Shown here: in pieces, positions 60,450-64,000 of the stretch
Layout of the letters: every line of letters begins with the position of its first letter
Numbering within the stretch: position 1 is the stretch's first letter
Source of the DNA: Rhyzopertha dominica
Lineage: Eukaryota > Arthropoda > Insecta > Coleoptera > Bostrichidae
Assembly: GCA_025024175.1 (NCBI GenBank)
Contig: QCXZ01000064.1
Coordinates: forward strand, 59,479,325 to 59,543,324
Length of the DNA stretch: 64,000 nt
Reading direction: 5' to 3'
The notes under the pieces: generated by a model
Told to the model about the DNA's origin: nothing
What the model saw: only the letters and a program-made list of their open reading frames with translations
The model's database searches: none
Position numbers and translations under genes: made by a program

Positions 60450-60870
60450 ATTTTATGTCAGGTCAGGTCAGGTCAGGATTTTGATTGTTCAAATGATTTC
60501 ATAACTCTTCTATACCGTGAGGCCAAATAACAAAAGTATTATCTACATACCTATACTAACACTTTGGCTTAAACTGAAAACTGTTGAACGCTACTTCTTC
60601 AAAATTTCCCATAAACAAATTGGCTACTATGGGACTTAAATGTAAACCCCTTGCACAGCTTGATTTTTTTCATAAACGTTAATGTGCATAACACAGAAGT
60701 TGTTTTTAGGCAGTGCTCAGTGTCATCTAAGTGATCTCTATTAAAATTGAATTTGATGACATATATTGGTTCAAATATGGGTACTTTCGTAAATTAAGAA
60801 ACTACGTCAAAACTAAATAAAATATCAGCTTCTGAAATAGTTAAACCTTTTATGGGCGCTGAAAGCATTC
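60450..60870 (-). mobile_element. Penelope-like RT fragment
   Basis: Minus-strand reading from about 60860 down: APIKGLTISEADILFSFDVV, FTKVPIFEPIYVIKF, VANLFMGNFEEVAFNSFQF, KPKCWYRYVDNTFVIWPHGI and LNNQNPDLT. FDVVSLFTxVP and WxRYVDDTFVIWxHG are signature blocks of Penelope reverse transcriptases. The catalytic YVDD reads YVDN here. A (GTCAG)4 tandem at about 60457-60477 interrupts the end of the fragment. Stops and frameshifts are present. Confidence 0.75.
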
Positions 60871-63800
60871 ACTCTCGTTTACTTTCTTACTTACATATGC
60901 TGGAAAAACATTTTAGGGTATCTTTACGTTTTTACTATATACCTTGCAATTCTGACGAAAATGCTTCACCGCTAACATACAAAATTCGATAAATTACACG
61001 CAGTAAAAGGCCCTAGCCTTTTTGTGGTAGAAACTATAAATATCAGTTGAATCGTATTGATACCTAATATACAAGTCCTATAATATAGTATTACAAAATA
61101 ATTGTATCCATAAAACTATTATTATTAATTACAAAGTACCGATATCCAGAATCCAATATTTAAGTGGAAACGAAAAGTCCCGTTATTTTATCTTTATAAA
61201 TGTCAGGCTCACAGATTTAGTTAACCAGTACTCGTCCTGCATATTGTTATCTGAGTTATTCGCTGCATTCTGCAGAAGATGCATTTGCATATATAACTGT
61301 AGATAGCCCACTTACGGGTAAATACCTTACGCCGTCTTTTATGAGGGTTTGCTACTAATACATGTAAATTACCCTACAATCACCCACATATGTTTGTAAA
61401 GCTCGTAAAACAAACGACTTAATGGCTTGTCCTGTTAAGCTGTCTCCCTTGCTTATCAAAAATTGTGGGAAAAATAACAGCTAGGAAAAATAAGCGGCAT
61501 CATTGAATACCACTATCATTTCATTCCCGTGTTCGTTATATTTGTAGATTGTCAGAGTTTGTATAAAAACTTCCTTTAACTTTTGTTGCTTCAATTAAGG
61601 CTGACGTAACTATCTGCCAAGATTCCTGTTACATAACCGCTTATTGTTATTTCGTTACGCNTTCGNTTTGTTGTTGTTTTGTAGTATACCATGCAAGAGT
61701 TCACATAATGACAATAGAANCTTGGAGACTGGCATATTTCTTTCAAGTTTNGTGGCAACNTTTGATAACTGACAACATAATTTGTTTGTTTCTGTTTTTT
61801 TTAGATTATGATAAGGCAAATAACTTAGAGGTTATCTGGTACCAAATTAATTTATAAACATTCATTAATGGAATGCAAACAGCACCTATATCAGACTGTG
61901 CAGTGAATTCTTCCTAACTTGTATGTATTTGCACTTTCTTTTTTATGTCTACCGAAGTAAATTAAACCGCACTAATTGCTCTGAGCCAATGCACATTATG
62001 ATGCTGTATTGCGCGATAAGCATAATTAATCTGATTCAAAAACATCAGCTGTTACTTTTAATTGTGAGTCGTCTTCGTTAACAACAGTTTTGTATATTTA
62101 TGCTTAGAAAGTGTGTCAGTATAACGAAAATGGCATTTACGTTTTCTTTTTCCATTGGAAATGTCCACATCAAGTTTTTGCACTACACTCTTGGTAGCGT
62201 TAAAATACTTTATCACCACTAACGATGTCTTCCTGGAATTCCCACAAATAGGCACAAAAATTAAATCGCATTTCCAACCTGTATGAGAATTTTATTATCG
62301 ATTGATAAGCTGTTTGAACAACAAACTGATAGCAGTGGAACATCGATTTAATGAAAGTAGGCCAACCCAATAAAGCCAATATATATTCCGTCGTCTCTAA
62401 TGTTCCTTCCCTGTTATACTCAGTTAAATTCGTTCTATTAAATTAGGACCAGTTTTCTCGTATGTCATTGCGGAAACAAAGGATCAAGTATGTAATGAAC
62501 TGAGGCAGAGCTTTATTCATATAAGTTACTTCCCACAAAGAAAACTGTGGTTTATATTGGATAATATGTTCCTTTGTATTTGTGGTACTATAAACTAAAC
62601 GTAGTCTTGTTAAAAGAGCAGGATATATTCGAAAATTTACGAAATATATAAACTTCTGTGTTTATATTAAACACAAGATTTAGCAAAACATCAAGTAATT
62701 CCTGCCAAGCGTTCCTATCATTGTTCCGTTATATCCAGAATGGTNAGAAATGTCGTATTGGAACAAAATATTACGCTTGTATGATCACTATTAGTGTAGG
62801 TTGTGTAGCCCACACGCAACGAGATTTGCTGATTCTGAAGAGGTATCAACAGATACAAATGCACTTCTGAGGGAGTATTTATCGAGCTAGTTTTTTTCAA
62901 ACGCCTTCGATTGAATCATACAGTTCCCACTCGCTGTATAACTGGACCCAGAGTGCTTACATGACAATAAAAAACGAAAGAACTAGTATAGTTTTAATTC
63001 TGTGCGTGGGAATATCCGTCACTGTAAAAGGTCAAATTGGAACAATTTCCCGTACAGTCGTAAAATCAGCTTTTGAGCGGGATAATCATAATTTATAAAT
63101 ATTAATATGTATTAAATATAAGCTTACCTGCATCTGAGCTAGCTTCGATGTCATTTTTAAAGTTGGCACACTTAATATATCTTTGAGGAAACAGTGACTT
63201 TAAGATCACAACATCTTCTCCAAGTTCTGTAACAGAAAACAGTGGGTAAAGCAAAGAAAGCAAGACGATTATTATTGTATAATAATAAAACAATTTATGG
63301 TAAGCGAAAAATGATAAACAGTTGTTTAGTTAATAGAAAAAAACTTGTGATTAAGAGACAAAACCGTAAACTTCACACCTTAAATAACTTTAAATATAGC
63401 AAAAACTTAAAAATTTGCAAAAACAGGTAAACTTTTGTTTGCAGGGGGACAACTTTTGAGATAAGTTTTTAATGGATAGCGCTTACTCTCTGAGCAGGGT
63501 AGACACCCCTTTAAAAATTTTAAATGGAACTATCCATCTTGTGAAACATCATTTGAAAGCTTATTTCACAAAGAGTCTGGCNATGTAATTAGTTTTACCA
63601 CGTTCAACTTATTGACGGGGTAATAGATTAATAGTGCCTACGAAACAGGTTGCTTATTAAATTGAATATTTTGGACTCTTTTCAACAAAATGTATTTTAT
63701 TTTAGAGCGGAAATAAAATNTGTCCTTACGAGAACCCAAAATTTAAACAAACAACTTGTAAAAAATACGACACTTAAAAAAAAACTCCCAGAATACTGAA

Positions 63801-64000
63801 AATATTCTTTTAACATTATTATTAACATTAAAGTATTTATCATGTAATTTTTTAGAAAGTCCATGTCCACGAAAAAGAAAAATTATTCATTTGTAACTCC
63901 AAAAACAGTGTGAACAAAACCATAGAAATTCAAACTTTACAATAGATTCTCAGAATGTGCACCACCTCTTTCCATATAATAATACAGACGGTTCTCGAAC
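60871..64000. other. Gene-poor right end
   Basis: AT-rich DNA with scattered Ns. The first 150 bases may continue the Penelope fragment. Beyond that I see no recognisable coding sequence other than the orphan candidate exon at 63128-63227. Confidence 0.4.
63128..63227 (-). CDS. Candidate orphan exon, unknown gene
   Basis: On the minus strand a 100-nt open stretch lies between a good acceptor (tttctgttacag) and a consensus donor (cag|gtaagc). It encodes LGEDVVILKSLFPQRYIKCA and NFKNDIEASSDA in the open frame. I do not recognise the protein and found no matching neighbour exons, so it may belong to a gene extending to lower coordinates or be chance. Reported because both splice sites and the peptide composition look genuine. 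Confidence 0.3.

Noticed and set aside
62058..62255. 65-codon minus-strand open frame with a KRKRK cluster
   Set aside because: Considered as a partner exon for 63128-63227, but starts at GTG, has no clear donor or acceptor in phase and no recognised family.
62440..62598. Open stretch of about 50 codons (GPVFSYVIAETKDQVCNELR)
   Set aside because: It looks protein-like, but I saw no flanking splice sites or homology; could be part of an old repeat.

Overview
The window looks like nuclear DNA of an insect (an arthropod for certain, a beetle as my best guess). It is AT-rich. Its genes have short exons, GT-AG introns and AATAAA signals, and the recognisable proteins are animal housekeeping proteins. 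Intergenic DNA and introns are filled with Tc1/mariner-type, P-element, Penelope, jockey-like and gypsy debris. No operons, CRISPR arrays, rRNA or tRNA genes were seen. I rebuilt all gene models by hand from splice sites, and in every multi-exon model the exon lengths close in frame.

Layout from left to right: ARHGAP11-like RhoGAP (+, 1115-5300); a MITE cluster (5.7-6.7 kb); omega-amidase NIT2 (-, 7216-8115) head-to-head with coactosin-like protein (+, 8767-10858); a decayed transposase (about 12.3-12.6 kb); NPEPL1 aminopeptidase (-, 13032-19010); nicalin (-, 20965-23344); an orphan seven-helix receptor (+, 24506-25674) whose 3' end collides with Integrator subunit 14 (-, 25950-31776). INTS14 carries in its first intron a complete intronless DNAJC2/zuotin gene (-, 29522-31369) and a P-element pseudogene (+). 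Next come APLF (+, 32226-35373) head-to-head with INTS14, a nitrobindin-like gene (+, 36303-36803), intronless LRR1 (-, 38610-39854) and a ZC2HC1-type zinc-finger gene (-, 40947-53540) spread over 12.6 kb with two transposon-laden introns. From 53.7 kb to the end there are only mobile-element remnants and one orphan candidate exon (63128-63227).

The genes do not form one pathway. Themes are genome maintenance (APLF; LRR1, which unloads the replicative helicase in other animals; INTS14), protein biogenesis (DNAJC2 on the ribosome, nicalin at the translocon), metabolism (NIT2, NPEPL1) and cytoskeleton (RhoGAP, coactosin).

The most striking mobile element is a 2.2-kb transposon (43586-45760). 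It has TIRs of about 424 bp, a TA target site and a DD41D transposase interrupted by a single stop codon. Its terminal motif CAGGGTGTC recurs 110 bp further in, again flanked by TA on both sides, as if one element sat in the centre of a palindromic one. Other notable items are two perfect spacer-less 30-bp palindromes, a hammerhead-like fold behind a Penelope/GIY-YIG remnant, and two alternative 3' ends for APLF.
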